Shown here: piece by piece, positions 35,018 to 46,599 of the stretch
Numbering within the stretch: the first letter of the stretch is position 1
Layout of the letters: every line of letters starts with the position of its first letter
DNA from: Dallia pectoralis
Taxonomy: Eukaryota; Chordata; Actinopteri; Esociformes; Umbridae
Direction of reading: 5' to 3'
NCBI GenBank assembly: GCA_029465975.1
Contig: CM055744.1
Coordinates: 8,848,553 to 8,912,552 of the forward strand
DNA length: 64,000 nucleotides
Position numbers and translations under genes: made by a program
Notes under the pieces: generated by a model
What the model was told of the DNA's origin: nothing
The model's input: only the letters and a program-made list of their open reading frames with translations
Databases searched by the model: none

Positions 35018-36047
35018 TGTCATGGTTCCCCTGGTCCCCAGTGTGTTTTCCCATGTTTCTCCCTATATCCATTTGGCTCTGTTCTGTTCGTCCTTGTGTC
35101 TACGTATCCGGGACGTTCGGCTCCAGGCACTGGCAATTACCATCACCTGTTCCTCCCGCGCTGCAAGCTGCACACCTGTACACATTGTCTCAGGGTGTTT
35201 AGGGGGATCACTCGTGTATTGTGTAAATTAGGAGCACAGCTGTTTTTGGGTTTAGCTAAGCACCAGGGATAGGTTGTTAATCAGTGGGCTATTTAAGGTC
35301 CCTGGTTAGGTTCACGGGTGCATGTAATTAAGAGATTGTTACGCGTCGTTGTAGGTGTAGGAGTGTTGTGTTATTTGTGTATTAGTGGAAGCTATCAGGG
35401 CCAATTACACCGGGTCCGTGGTCCTTCCATGGAGACCCATACCTTCTTTAAGCTTCCCCAAAAAAGTTTTCAGAGAGGACCACAGAGAGAACACCCACGG
35501 CCCTGGTTCTGCAACAACAGCCACCCACTGCTCAGCCAGGGGGAGACAAAACCCTGGAGCTACAGCCACAACTCCAGCTGTGCGCACAACCCCTTCCTGC
35601 TGGTCTTGCCTCTGCCATTCTCTCTGCTGGACAGATGGGGGTTTTGCCCTACCTCCCTCCCGCCCTTCCTGGACATTTTTGGGGTTAGGTCTGGGAGCCC
35701 AACATTTTCGGGGGAGTACTGTCACACATGGCTGTTTTTAGGTATAGCTATGCACCGTTCATAGGTTGTTTATCAGTGGGCTATTTAAGGTCCCTGACAA
35801 GGTTCACACATGTTTTAAAGATAATGTTACACGTTGTTGTAGGGGAGTGGTGTGTTATTTGTGCGTAAGTGGCAGCTGTGTTGTATGTGGTATTTTTGTT
35901 TACGTCGCAATCGCGCACTTTCATTTCATGTATAGTTTTTACGTTTTTGCTACGTGGTTGTTTTATTTTTTGTAAATAAAGGCCAAACCGAATGTGACTT
36001 ATGCTCTGCCTGGCTTTCTACAGTTCACTCCATTAAATTACGTGACA
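35018..36047 (+). mobile_element. Truncated LTR element with almost no coding sequence (TRIM-like)
   Basis: 3' LTR at 35720-36047 (TGTCACACATGG to TTACGTGACA) preceded by a polypurine-tract-like TTCGGGGGAGTAC. The 5' copy repeats its first 160 bp at about 35236-35395 (GTGGGCTATTTAAGGTCCCTG in both). An upstream TGTCATGGTTCCCC at 35018 may be its real start. Only about 320 bp lie between the copies, proline-rich in translation and related to 50900-51200. No pro, RT or integrase. Confidence 0.7.
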
Positions 36048-36350
36048 CACATTCATCAAGACTCTACAGCATGTATACCCCGGTTCTACACTCCAGACTT
36101 CGCAAGATTGTAAGCTTAGCCTGCAGCGTACAACCGCTCGACGCTTCAACTCTCTTTATGCCGATTATTCGTGCCTTGATTCTTACCAACTCTGTGTCTT
36201 GTGTCCAGGTTTAGCACCAGCTTTTCTCCACTCACGGTCTTCTACGCCTGCCAACCTTCCCATTCGCCTGCCTGCTCACCTGCCTGCTTGTCGTCTGCCA
36301 CTGCATCCTCTCCAGGATTACCATTCATCCATTGCAGGGCCGTCCCGCCA
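36048..36350. other. Unassigned sequence between two mobile elements
   Basis: Pyrimidine-rich stretch (CCTGCCTGCTCACCTGCCTG) without a recognisable gene. CAGGGCCGTCCCG near 36335 resembles an hAT-type end and may pair with GGTCAGGGCCGGCCCTT near 38850, outside the next element. Confidence 0.3.
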
Positions 36351-38716
36351 CACTCTAAAAAAAAATACAGCGCATTACTGAATTTAAATAGTGAAACATT
36401 TTTACACTCAGAAATATTGAGTAGGTTACAAAGATTGGAAATCAAGTAAACCAAGCCAGAAATAATGAGTAGATTTTAGTAATATTCTTAAGTATCTCTA
36501 AACGAATTGCTTTAGTCTAATTACCAAATAGAATTAAGTTAATATAATCGAAAGGACTTGTAAACCATTTTCAAAACATTTACAGAAGGCACAGAAGAAA
36601 GTGAGTAGATACAACTGAAAGCATTAGTATGATATAACTGAAAACTTGATTGACGATTTATTAGAAATATATGTTGTGATGACTTAATTCTTTGACTCCA
36701 TTTACTACATTGTAAAGATGTTTTCTACTTAATGTTAATACATTTTAAACTAAAAAAAGTAAATGCGACCAAGTTTTCACAAACGTGAACATTTTATTTG
36801 ACAACATTTGCCATAAATACATGTTCTTTCACAAAAGAAATAAAGTTACTTCTTTAGATTTAGTTATATGAACGTAGAACATATAATACAGTCAAAACAG
36901 CCATGTGAGGTCTGCATGCACATTGAAACACCAGCAGCAAAATCACTGACACAGGTTAGTGCAAGGAACAAAGGAATGTTTTGAAAGGGATGAACTAAAT
37001 GGATAAAGAACTTGTGTTGTACACCCAAAGACATAGGAAAATAAAGCCAAGGTTAACAAAAACTGGAACTAACTTAACAAGCTGACACTCAGCAACTACA
37101 GGACCACATTGTTTCTCAGTCTTTGAACCTTTGCTGAAAGGTTTCTGGAATCCACTTCCACAAACATCTTTTGAAATACCTCAAACATGTATTTGAGAGT
37201 TTTGGGGTATTTCAGATCCAAAGCATTGGTCAGTCCTAGCAGGTAGCAACAGGCTCTGCTGAGATCCCCAAGATGGTTGAGAACAGTTGATCCTTCAATG
37301 ACGATCCCAACACCATCGACCTGTCCACTTTCCTTCCTGACCAGGTACACAGTCATCACCTGTGCTGCCAGCTCTTCTTCAACATTGAAAGTTGAATCAG
37401 CATTCTGCAGACATTGTAAAGGCTGCTCATCTTTACCCCCTGTGTGTTGGGCTCCATGTATTAGCTACTGAGTGAGGCTTCTTACTTCTGTTCAATGTTT
37501 GTTGGGAGTTGCTCATGCACAGTACCTAAGTAAGGACTACTAGCTAGTCAGAAGTAAGGACTACTAGTAGTTAAACAGAGGAGTGGAATATAGTATTCAT
37601 TTCTCCACGATGTCTTTCTCCAGCAGCACCGTTCTTGGCTTGAAAGATGGAAAGCAGTTTGGTGGAATAAAGGTTCAACATTGACATGAATTTTGCCTCA
37701 AGATTTACTGTGGTGATTCGTTTAAACTCTACATTGACCTTTGAAAAATGACAAAAGAAACAACAGGGACATTGTGATTATTTAGCTAGTTTAGTTACAC
37801 AAAGAATACAAATTACAATAAATTCCCCCCTTATATTTAGCTTTACTCAGAGAATTGCAGACACAAAAGCAATATGCAAGTATGAGCATGTTTTGCAAGA
37901 TGTGTTATACTCACCTGTGACACGTCAAACAAGGCAGGCCACCTCTCCTTGATCTCTTTGAGGCTCAACTGAAGACTGACGACATCATGTCTTCTATGCA
38001 CAAATGTGTTGGACATTAACTCATCGGTGGTTGTGGTTCTTCTTTAATTCAGACAGAATATGTAGCCCGCTGTTGCTCTTGCTGTTTAGTGCTTTCTCCT
38101 GAAGGATAGTGTGGGAGATATCACTTCTCCTTTCCGTGCATTTTTTACATTTTGTGCTGGTTTCCTCTCACCAGGCCGTTTGTTTTTGAGAGAGTTGCAT
38201 GTAACTTCAGGAAATCCAAGATTTCTGAGCTTTGACCTGTAATTTCACATCTTGTATTCCGGTCAGACTTTCGAGTAGCAGTACCCGCAAAGACATATGC
38301 TGGTATCGTCTGTCTGAGCTAGAACGGTTAGGAAATCACATCCTACCCGCTTTTACTCGTTATTTTAAGTTGTTATAAAGTTTCCAAAAATATTAAGTTG
38401 AGGTGTCTAAAAATTGTTGTTCTTAAAACTAATTGCTATTTATACTGTATTCTTAAAAATGTTGTTGAAACATACAGTATTTATCACAAATATCCAAACA
38501 ATGTAATCTGTCAGTGAAGTCATTATTTCTTTTAATGTAATAAACTTCCTTAGTACATGTACATTTAACACAAAGATTGCTGTTTGAGATTCACTCATGA
38601 ATTTTGATACAGTTAACCCAAATACTCATAATATTGAAGGTCAATATATTTTTTAAGCAAAAATACCAAAATTTAACTCTTAAATTGACAAGTCCCTTGA
38701 ATTATTTTTTAGAGTG
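36351..38716. mobile_element. TIR element ending CACTCTAAAAAA, carrying a SAMD3-like gene piece
   Basis: Ends CACTCTAAAAAA at 36351 and TTTTTTAGAGTG up to 38716 are inverted repeats; the next bases still agree partly. Flanking CA on both sides may be a 2 bp target duplication. CACTRTAA-type ends recall CACTA/EnSpm elements, but I saw no transposase. The interior carries three exon-like blocks on the minus strand related to fish SAMD3-like proteins. Confidence 0.6.
37096..38060 (-). pseudogene. SAMD3-like gene remnant inside the TIR element
   Basis: Three minus-strand exon-like blocks. About 38060-37915: MSNTFVHRRHDVVSLQLSL, KEIKERWPALFDVSQ, then donor GTGAGT. 37738-37609: VNVEFKRITTVNLEAKFMSM and NLYSTKLLSIFQAKNGAAGE, after acceptor CAAAG. 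About 37404-37096: NADSTFNVEEELAAQVMTVY, GVGIVIEGSTVLNHLGDLS, then ALDLKYPKTLKYMFEVFQK to a stop. The RWPALF, KRITTV, GI.VLEG and LNLSYPKEL.YTFE..QK patterns, as I recall, mark the C-terminal domain of fish proteins named sterile alpha motif domain-containing protein 3-like. The SAM domain itself was not seen. Whether it is transcribed cannot be told. Confidence 0.6.
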
Positions 38717-38719
38717 CAC

Positions 38720-39635
38720 ATAGGCGGTGTAGCAAAGGGGCGCCGTTCATCCATAGGGGCGCAAAACGAGTAATACAATAAAAAGACAAATTGGCTGCGT
38801 TGCAACGGGGGCACTAGCTAATATATTGTCTAGGGCACCATATTGGTCAGGGCCGGCCCTTATTTATTGTACACCCAGCCCAGCCAAAAGAGGACTGGCC
38901 AACCCTCAGTGCCTGGTTCCTCTCTAGGTTGTTTACTAAATTTTACCCATCATGTTTATCCTAGCTGCTGTGTATCAACTTGCTGAATTAGCTGATTTAC
39001 AAATGCTTGCTTTGCCATGAAGCCACACAATGGCTGCAGTACTCATTTTTCTACATTTTATCAGCCTAAGGCAAGAAAAAAATGACTAAGACAGTAAAAG
39101 TTAGTATTTTTGCTTAACATAGTCTAATTGCTTAACTTTATAGAAAATTACAATAACATTGACATTAAGACATTAATAATTTTCATTAAGAGAAAATGAA
39201 TTGGTAGTCTGTACAAACCCTACTATTTTAACGAGATTTTAAAAAGATTTTAGCTAATAGTATAATACAATAGTTGGCAGGGCAAATCTTGTTACTATAG
39301 TGAAGTCTATCCCAAAATCAGTTGAACTACAATGTTTTTGCCAAATGTATTTTCAGCCAGACCGCACCAGTTCGGAGGTGACATGTGACCCTGTGACTGG
39401 ACGAGCCTTCAAAACTGGCCACTAGGGGCAACAGCAGACACTACTGTATTACCTTGCCACAGGCTTGGGTCATGTGGATGAGGACTACCAATGGGTATCA
39501 ACCACAAGCTCAATGCAAACTGGTGCAATCCTAGTTCTAACAATTCATTTGTTGTTTCATATCTTAGATCTTAGAGATAATGGGTCTGCTTTCTGAGGTG
39601 CAGTTATTCGCTAATGTCTGAGTCTGGAAACTGAA
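38720..39635. other. Unassigned intergenic sequence
   Basis: Starts with possible hAT-derived sequence (38720-38865, GGGGCGCCGTTCATCC) and continues AT rich. No gene seen. Confidence 0.3.
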
Positions 39636-39639
39636 ACTG

Positions 39640-40080
39640 TAATTTCCAGCAGAGGTGACTATGGGTCTTCATTTTTTCTGGGGAAGCCCTCTTGTGAACA
39701 GTTTCTTCACACCGCTTGATGCTTTTTACAAATGCACTGCTGGGAAAAATTTACGTTCTTGACATTTTCCTTATGGATAGACCTTCATAGCTTAGAGTAC
39801 GGATGGACTGTCGTTTCTCTTTGGTTATTTGAGTTGTCCTCCCATAATTTGGACTACTCCAGTACCGAAATACTTCTAGTCATCTGTATACTCAGCCTTA
39901 TGTTTACACATACTGTACCTACCTTGTCACTCTCTGTATATCCACCCTAAAGCATTAACAAAAGAAATTCCAGAAATGAATTTGTAACAAGTCACATTAA
40001 TTGTGCATGAATTGAAATTCTAATTAAAGAAATAACTTTGAACTAGTGAGTGGATCCAAACTTTTGACTGGTATTGATAT
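39640..40080 (-). mobile_element. Tc1-like transposon, 5' end remnant
   Basis: The plus strand ends with GATCCAAACTTTTGACTGGT, a Tc1 terminal repeat, and 39790-39960 holds the words GACTGTCGTTTCTCTTTGG and TTGAGTTGTCCTCCCATAAT of the salmonid-type element read from the back. The transposase is not open. Confidence 0.65.
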
Positions 40081-41915
40081 GAAGTATATTTTTAACCTCA
40101 TAATAGTGTGTCGATGTCGATCTCTTCCTTAAGCTGGCAATATATTTTTCTACTACTTTTTTTTCATGGAAAATGAAAATTGCACAGATCTGAAAACAGG
40201 CTTTTCTTGGTTTACTGGTATATGTTCTTGGTGGCCTTTTTTAACAAACAAAACCAACATATTTTTTTGTAAAAATATAAATACAACCAACATGTCCGGT
40301 ATAATAAAATAATAATGATGAAATGTTAACATATTATTCTGGGATTGTGATATAATTGCATCAATAATATTATGGGAAAAACAATCAAAGAGAATTTTAG
40401 CATTGAAACATAAGAACATTTTCATAACATATCAGCAGTAAGTTTTTTTTATAATTACTCACCAGAATGTATTTTGTGTGAACGCAAACATTGATATGTC
40501 TACAGAACCGGCTTTTGTCTTAAAATTAAAAAGCAGCATCCTGTCTCTCTTCCGTCTATGTCATTAGGACGCATAATCATCCCTTTTCAAATCAGCAATG
40601 ACAGAGTGACATGGATACTAAAACGGAACATAGTTCACTCAATATCTATTTCAACGGGAAAACAAGCATTCAGTATTTTTGTGTGGCTTTTCGCTGTTTC
40701 TGTGAGCTGCTCGTCAAAAGTGAAAGGAAAACGTGCTTTGAGTTGTTAATTAGTTTGAATGTGCAGTTGTTGTCATTCAACTAACTTGGAAAAGATGGGA
40801 GCAAATTAGGGATACCTGCTTTACAGACACAAGGAAATAGAAGAAACTCTGGGTTAACTTCAATTAAAAACCCTCGAAAATTAAAAAAGAAATGGAAGGA
40901 CATTGTAAACGAATGTCACCAGTTGATAACTTATGGCTTTGACATAGACATTGTGCTGGTTATATTATTGCAATTGTATGTAATATCCCGATAATCCTAT
41001 ATTTTATAGCTGATAAACGTTGTAAAAGTTAGCAGGGTTGCAAAAAAATATTTCAGCAGAAACTGTCATAATCAAAAGCTACCAAAATAATGTTTGCTTT
41101 GCTAGCCATATAGGTTTCAAACTAAATATATTTGTTCAGATATAGAGGCATTCTTTTCTGTGAAAAATTTTGCAATAAGGCATTGGCAGGTGAAGAGGCT
41201 TGTATATGTTCACATTCCCTAAAGGGTAAATGACTGCTTAAAAAATCTACTTACTTGACCAGGTGGTGTCTTTCAGAGTTGATATTCTGCATTTCTGTCA
41301 GGACTGTGAACGACTAGGTCGTGACCTTCCTCACACGTCCTAATGCTCTCCACCTGCATAAACACCCGCACGGAGGGAAAAGACTCACCACAGATTGGCA
41401 GTAACCTGAGAGGGTACCATAATATAAACTGCCTAGCTGCATGACATCCTCACTGTTTGGATTGTCTAAGTGTGATGATAAGGCCGATTCATTTTCTCCC
41501 TGCTTAAGGTCTCTGCTTTTTTAAATCAGTAGCATTTATAGACATGAGAGAAAAATAGGCTAAGTGTGAGATAATTGGACAGCACCATAGATTCCATAAT
41601 CTGCTATATATTACACTAACTGTTGTCAAAGATATTGCAAAAGAACTGCACATGTGGCAATGATTGGATGTTATTAATGATACAGGTCTTCGAAAGTAAT
41701 GACCTTTGGTTTTGATGCCGTAAGCAAGTGCTATTATTATGAACGGTTTTGCGGTCATCGGAAAGGACAAGCTGGCATTGCTATACATCCAGCCTTTAGT
41801 AAAATGTTCCCTATGTCCCCTGCCCCACAAAGACAGACAAAACACAACACTAACATTTCGGAGGCCTACATAGGTTTCCCTCCCCTACATGGGTTAGTCT
41901 GATCACCTTTCACAA
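40081..41915. other. Intergenic sequence, nothing recognised
   Basis: AT rich. Short open frames have no recognisable features. A patch at 41260-41460 is GC richer but not identifiable. Confidence 0.35.
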
Positions 41916-41918
41916 CTC

Positions 41919-42870
41919 ATGCTAACGAAATACCTACCCATCATCATGCGTGTGAAAACTACAGTGAGGACAGTCAAGCTGTGGCCTGAGGAGTCAGACT
42001 CATCACTACAGAGCCAGTTTCAACACACAGACTGGAGTCGGTTCGCCACTCAGGCTACCACAGACTCCCGTATTAACATTGAATCATATGCATCCTCCAC
42101 TCAGACTACCACTGACTCCCACATTGAATCATATACATCCTCCACTCAGGCTCCCACCGACTCCCATATTAACATTGAATCATGTACATCCTCCACTCAG
42201 ACTACCACTGACTCCCATATTGAATCATATACATCCTCCACTCAGACTACCACTGACTCCCATATTAACATTGAATCATATACATCCTCCACTCAGACTA
42301 CCACTGACTCCCATATTAACATTGAATCATATACATTCTCCACTCAGACTACCACTGACTCCCATACTGATACTGAATCATATGCATCCTCCAATCTGGA
42401 TTACATCACCACCTGCACCAACAATGTCACCACCCATAAACAAATAAAAACCGTCCCCAACCAGAAGCCTTGGATGAACAGAGAGGTCCGACTACTGCTG
42501 AAGGCACGTGATGCTGCTTTCAGATCCGGTGATACGGAGCCCTACAGCTCATTGAGGGCCTAGCTGGAAAGGGGCATCAAGATGGCCAAACACATCCACA
42601 AACCGAGGATGAAAGACAACATCTTTAACCCTTGACCTATGTGGCAGGGCATTCAAGCCATCACTGACTACCGACCAAAGCACCCTACCTCCTGGGGTCC
42701 TCACAGACATTTTCAACCTGTCACTGTCCCTAGTGGTTGTCCTCACATGCCTCCAGACCACAACCACTGTGTCATGCCTAAATTACTTTTGACCCGTTGC
42801 GCTCAACCTCAGAATCATATGATGCTTTGAAGGTCTCGTATTGGCCCACATTAAGTCCTGCCGCCGTTCC
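41919..42870 (+). pseudogene. LINE ORF2 fragment with an internal tandem repeat
   Basis: Plus strand. Open from 41919 to 42563 with TVRTVKLWPEESDSSLQ, FQHTDWSRFATQATTDS, QKPWMNREVRLLLKARDAAF and RSGDTEPYSSLRA, the linker between endonuclease and reverse transcriptase of L2/Rex-type fish LINEs. After a stop it continues with GIKMAKHI, MWQGIQAITDYRPKHPT and, in another frame, LTDIFNLSLSLVVVLTCLQT, the start of the RT domain. A tandem repeat of about 48 bp swells the linker. Non-functional. Confidence 0.8.
42052..42400 (+). repeat. In-frame 45/51 bp tandem repeat within the LINE ORF
   Basis: Six to seven copies coding for 15- or 17-residue units of the type IESYTSSTQTTTDSH, with or without INI in front. 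All lengths are multiples of three, so the frame stays open. Confidence 0.92.
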
Positions 42871-44059
42871 AAATCTGGACCAAGATCGTTTTTCTGACTT
42901 ATGGAGCACTCTGCTTAATTGTGTTCTAGGAGTTCTCCATGATTGGGACATATCGGAATTGGGAAAAAAATGGTCTTAACTCATATGAATGAAACTCCTG
43001 TTAAACTATTGCAGTTAAAATAGTGGCCAGGAAGGATCCACTAAAACCCGATTACTCTGATATCTAAGCACCAAATATCTATAAGCTCATGTTTCAGTAA
43101 GATCCTAGCTATGGTCCCGGAAATTACACAGGAATTTCTTTCTGCTCAATGACAAATCACATGCCAAATTATGCAAAGTACTCAAATCTTGTTGGATGGA
43201 TTGTATCATCCCTTTCTAGGTGTACAAAATGGAACAGAAAAGACAAAGGGTTTTGATGCGGGCACGAACCTGATGTAAGTTAATCAAACAGCCTACATAA
43301 AATAATAAAAGGATTGCCCATATTGATATGATATATTACTGTCCTGCCTAAATTCAATTCACCTGTCTTGTGTCTTCAGTCCCACTAGGTGTCTCCCATG
43401 TCCCCATAATCCTGTGTGAATTCCACCAGTGTTCTGTTTTGGTTCTGATTGGCAGAAACTGGTCTTGCCAGTGGAATTATGATCTTGTCAGTGCTTTCTT
43501 GTTTTGCCCTGTTTCCTACAAAACAATCCTGCTGTTTGCCTGTACCTTCTTTCATCTGTTGCCTGTGTACTTAATCTCTGTCTGCCGTGAACCTGCTGCT
43601 GCCTTATACTGTAGTTGTAATACAGTTCATACTGTCTCCTCTGTCTCCATCGAACAAGTTGCCATTAGGAATTGATGGATTTTTTGGTCTATAATTGAAA
43701 CTAACTGTTATATGTAATGTATTCACAGCACATCGCATTCTCCCAGACTAGACAGTCTGCTATTTTGTGGCGCTCTTTAGTTAAAAAAAAGTGTGTGAAG
43801 TGTCCATTTTCAATGTTGATGTTGACCTTGTTCAAAAGCATCAACACCACAATCTGTATTATGGCTAATTCTTGATTGACTGTGTGATCTAACAAAATCA
43901 AATGTTTTTAAGACTCAAGATTAAAAGAAATGTTCCTGCAGTTGTCTTGATCTTCCCCAACACAGTCATTGTATCCATACTGACTATACAATGTATACGT
44001 GCTGAAAGAAATATACCAGAGGATTGGACTGATAGATACTAACAATGTGACAGTGCCGG
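42871..44059. other. Intergenic sequence, nothing firm
   Basis: No gene. Around 43340-43670 the plus strand is T/C rich with LTR- or SINE-like words (CTGTTTGCCTGTACCTTC), but neither ends nor a family can be fixed. Confidence 0.3.
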
Positions 44060-44441
44060 TGTCACGAACTTAAGGTGACACGCAGGGAAAAACTAGATGC
44101 AGAGCAGGTTGTCACCGTTTGTGGTGTTTATTTTAACACACAACAAAAAAACAAACACAAAACATTGAAGGTAAAACTAAAGTGAATGCAAATTATAGTG
44201 CGCAAACGTAGTGTCTTCATTATAAATATACAAACAGTCCAAATATCAAACAACAGCTGCCGACACAGTGACATTGAAAAATAACCGACCAAGTGGTGAC
44301 ATCTCCATGTAACTTAAATACCCCTGCTAATTGCTAAACTGTGTCCCCGGTAACAAGCCCCAGCTAACAACAAAACAGACACACAGGAAGTGCACCCCAC
44401 TAATCTCCCCATGTGCAACTAAGCTCACCACAGTCGTGACA
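44060..44441 (-). mobile_element. Solo LTR
   Basis: 382 bp. On the minus strand it runs from TGTCACGACTGTGGTGAGC to AAGTTCGTGACA, with TATTTAAG and AATAAACACC as promoter and poly(A) elements. Flanks GCCGG and GCAGG are a 4-of-5 match to a 5 bp duplication. No internal region next to it. Confidence 0.75.
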
Positions 44442-44759
44442 GCAGGGAGAGCTGCGAATGACTGGTTTCAAAAGATGCCTGCAATAGAATTTGCTCTGAA
44501 AATATACAAGCGGGTTGGTTACTTCTTATTACAAGCTATTTTCATGCAAAGTGTCGCAAGCTTCTCATCAATTAAATTTGCTAGGGCCCACAATAGAGTA
44601 AAGAAACATGTAGCTGGCAAAAAAAAGTTAAATAAAGGAGAAACATAAAGGATGCAGGGTATTATTGGTCAAGTTATACTTTAATATCGCTGTGCTATCT
44701 GTCCTCCAAACTTGTTCCTGGAACTATACAGCAGTGGTTCCCAACCAGGGGCACTAGAA

Positions 44760-45240
44760 CTACGGGGGGTACTCGGACTCACCAAGGGGGAGGCTTGTAA
44801 ACACTCGTGACATGTTGCTACATGTTGCTTGACATGATGCTACATGATGCTCAATAGGGTTAAGTTCTGGAGACATGCTTGGCCAGTCCATCGCCTTTAC
44901 CCTCAGCTTCTTGAGCAAGGCTGTAGTCGTCTTGGTGGTGTTCCAGTAATCCATGTCCTCAGTCTACTTGTCTTCAGCAAACTGGTTGCGGGCTTTCTTG
45001 TGAATCGTCTTTAGAAGAGGCTTCCTTCTGGGACGACAGCCATGGAGACTAATTTGATGCAGTGTGCGGCGTATGGTCTGAGCACTGACAGGATGACCCG
45101 CCCCCAACCCTTCAACCTCTGCAGCAACGCTGGCAGCACTCATACGTCTATTTTCCCAAAACAACCTCTAGATATGACGCTGAGCACGTGCACTCAACTT
45201 AGAAAATAAATGATTTAAGATAGATGTATATTAACATATT
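44760..45240 (-). mobile_element. Tc1-like transposon with a large internal deletion
   Basis: Minus strand. 44964-45164 keeps the N-terminal part: RRMSAASVAAEVEGLG, GHPVSAQTIRRTLHQISLHG, CRPRRKPLLKTIHKKARN. This runs within a few bases into MDYWNTTKTTTALLKKLRV and MDWPSMSPELNPIEHHV from the C-terminal part (44800-44954). The catalytic Asp-rich centre between them is deleted, leaving a MITE-like derivative. Confidence 0.85.
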
Positions 45241-45980
45241 TCCGTAGAGGATAACAACCGTCCATGTGGCCACTATCACAAAATAAGCCCAGACTGTCTG
45301 ACACGACGGTGACCTCATCACCATATATTATCCCACTTATTCCATGGCTACCAACCAACGCCATAATACATTAATGCATATTGCACTGATGAAGAATGAA
45401 ATCATTATGGGAAATAGCTCTACTAAGCGCAGCAGCGATGCAGCGTCGCTACGGGGCAAAGTGAGATGCAGACCCCGAGAGGAGTAAGATATATCTGCAG
45501 AAAGAGCCAGAGAAACGGCAGAGAGACTGAAAAAGAAACAAATAGAGGAGCTCTAACCTAGAAAAAAAGCAATGGAGAGAAAGGAAAAGAGATGAGGTTA
45601 AGAGAAGACATCCCAAATGCGGAGGTGCTCTAGCAAGTCGATGATGCAAGAGTCAGTGGTGGAGCTGTTCTTTGTCAGTGAAAATAGTGCAGAGGCAAAG
45701 GTGCAAAAAATGCTGGTTGTTTGTGCAATCATATCTCTGTATTTCACAATATCTCTGTATTTCTCAGTCCACACTTGTAATGTAAAGAATGTTATACTAA
45801 GAAAATATAATGAAAAGTATTCTATGATACACATTTCTGAGAGTGCCCACACAAATGATAACCCACAACTTTGCCATTTGTCTATGTTTTAGGTGCCCCC
45901 TTTGATGACATAACCTGTCTCTGCCAAAGGGAGCACAAAGTCATGGACTGCCCATGCTTGAGTTTGAAGGAGGCAACCAT
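45241..45980. other. Intergenic sequence, nothing firm
   Basis: A purine-rich patch at 45430-45610 and unremarkable sequence after it. No gene supported. Confidence 0.3.
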
Positions 45981-45984
45981 TCAA

Positions 45985-46598
45985 GCTGTTGTGGGTCAAA
46001 AGTAACAGTAAATGTTCCCAGAATTCAGAAAGTCCCAGCGGGTGGTGAAAACCATTGGTGCCCGGCTCCCCGCCATCGAAGACATCCAGCACAAGCGCTG
46101 TTTGCGGAGAGCGTGGTGCTTTATCATGGACCCCTCACACTCGAGCCATATACGGTTTGCCCCCTCCCATCAGGCACGCGTTACAGATCTCTACTCACCC
46201 GCACCAGCAGGCTTCGGAGCAGTTTCTTTCCTACTGCTGTTAACATGCTGAACTCTGAAACCCTTCGGTAACCTTGCATTCACACTGCTACCTTATTTAT
46301 TTTTATCTGCCATTTGCACAATGCATAGTGTTATACCCCCATTGTTACCTCTTGCCTACACGCTGTAAACGTATTTAATTGATCGCGCCAATTGCACATC
46401 CTGTGGTACCCCTCTGGCCCTGCACTCTGCTAGCCTATATTTGCCTTTTGCACAATGTTTATTGTTTGTACAATCCTCACACTGCACTCCATATGTTTTT
46501 GCACTGCTATTTTGCACTTCTGGTTTGATGCAAACGGAACATTTCATTGTACTGTACTTGTACTGTCCAATGACAATAAAGTTGAATCTAAAAAAAGG
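45985..46598 (+). pseudogene. LINE 3' end (C-terminus of ORF2, 3' UTR, tail)
   Basis: Plus strand. VVKTIGARLPAIEDIQHKRC then LRRAWCFIMDPSHSS, and in the next frame TRYRSLLTRTSRLRSSFFPT and AVNMLNSETLR, the usual last segment of fish LINE ORF2, with a frameshift in between. A 3' UTR with TTTTGCACAATG repeats follows, ending CAATAAAGTTGAATCTAAAA. 5' truncated, as is typical. Confidence 0.8.
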
Positions 46599-46599
46599 G

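Noticed and set aside
35318..35764. 148-codon open frame with overlapping frames on both strands
   Set aside because: Lies across LTR and interior of a truncated LTR element; no known protein.
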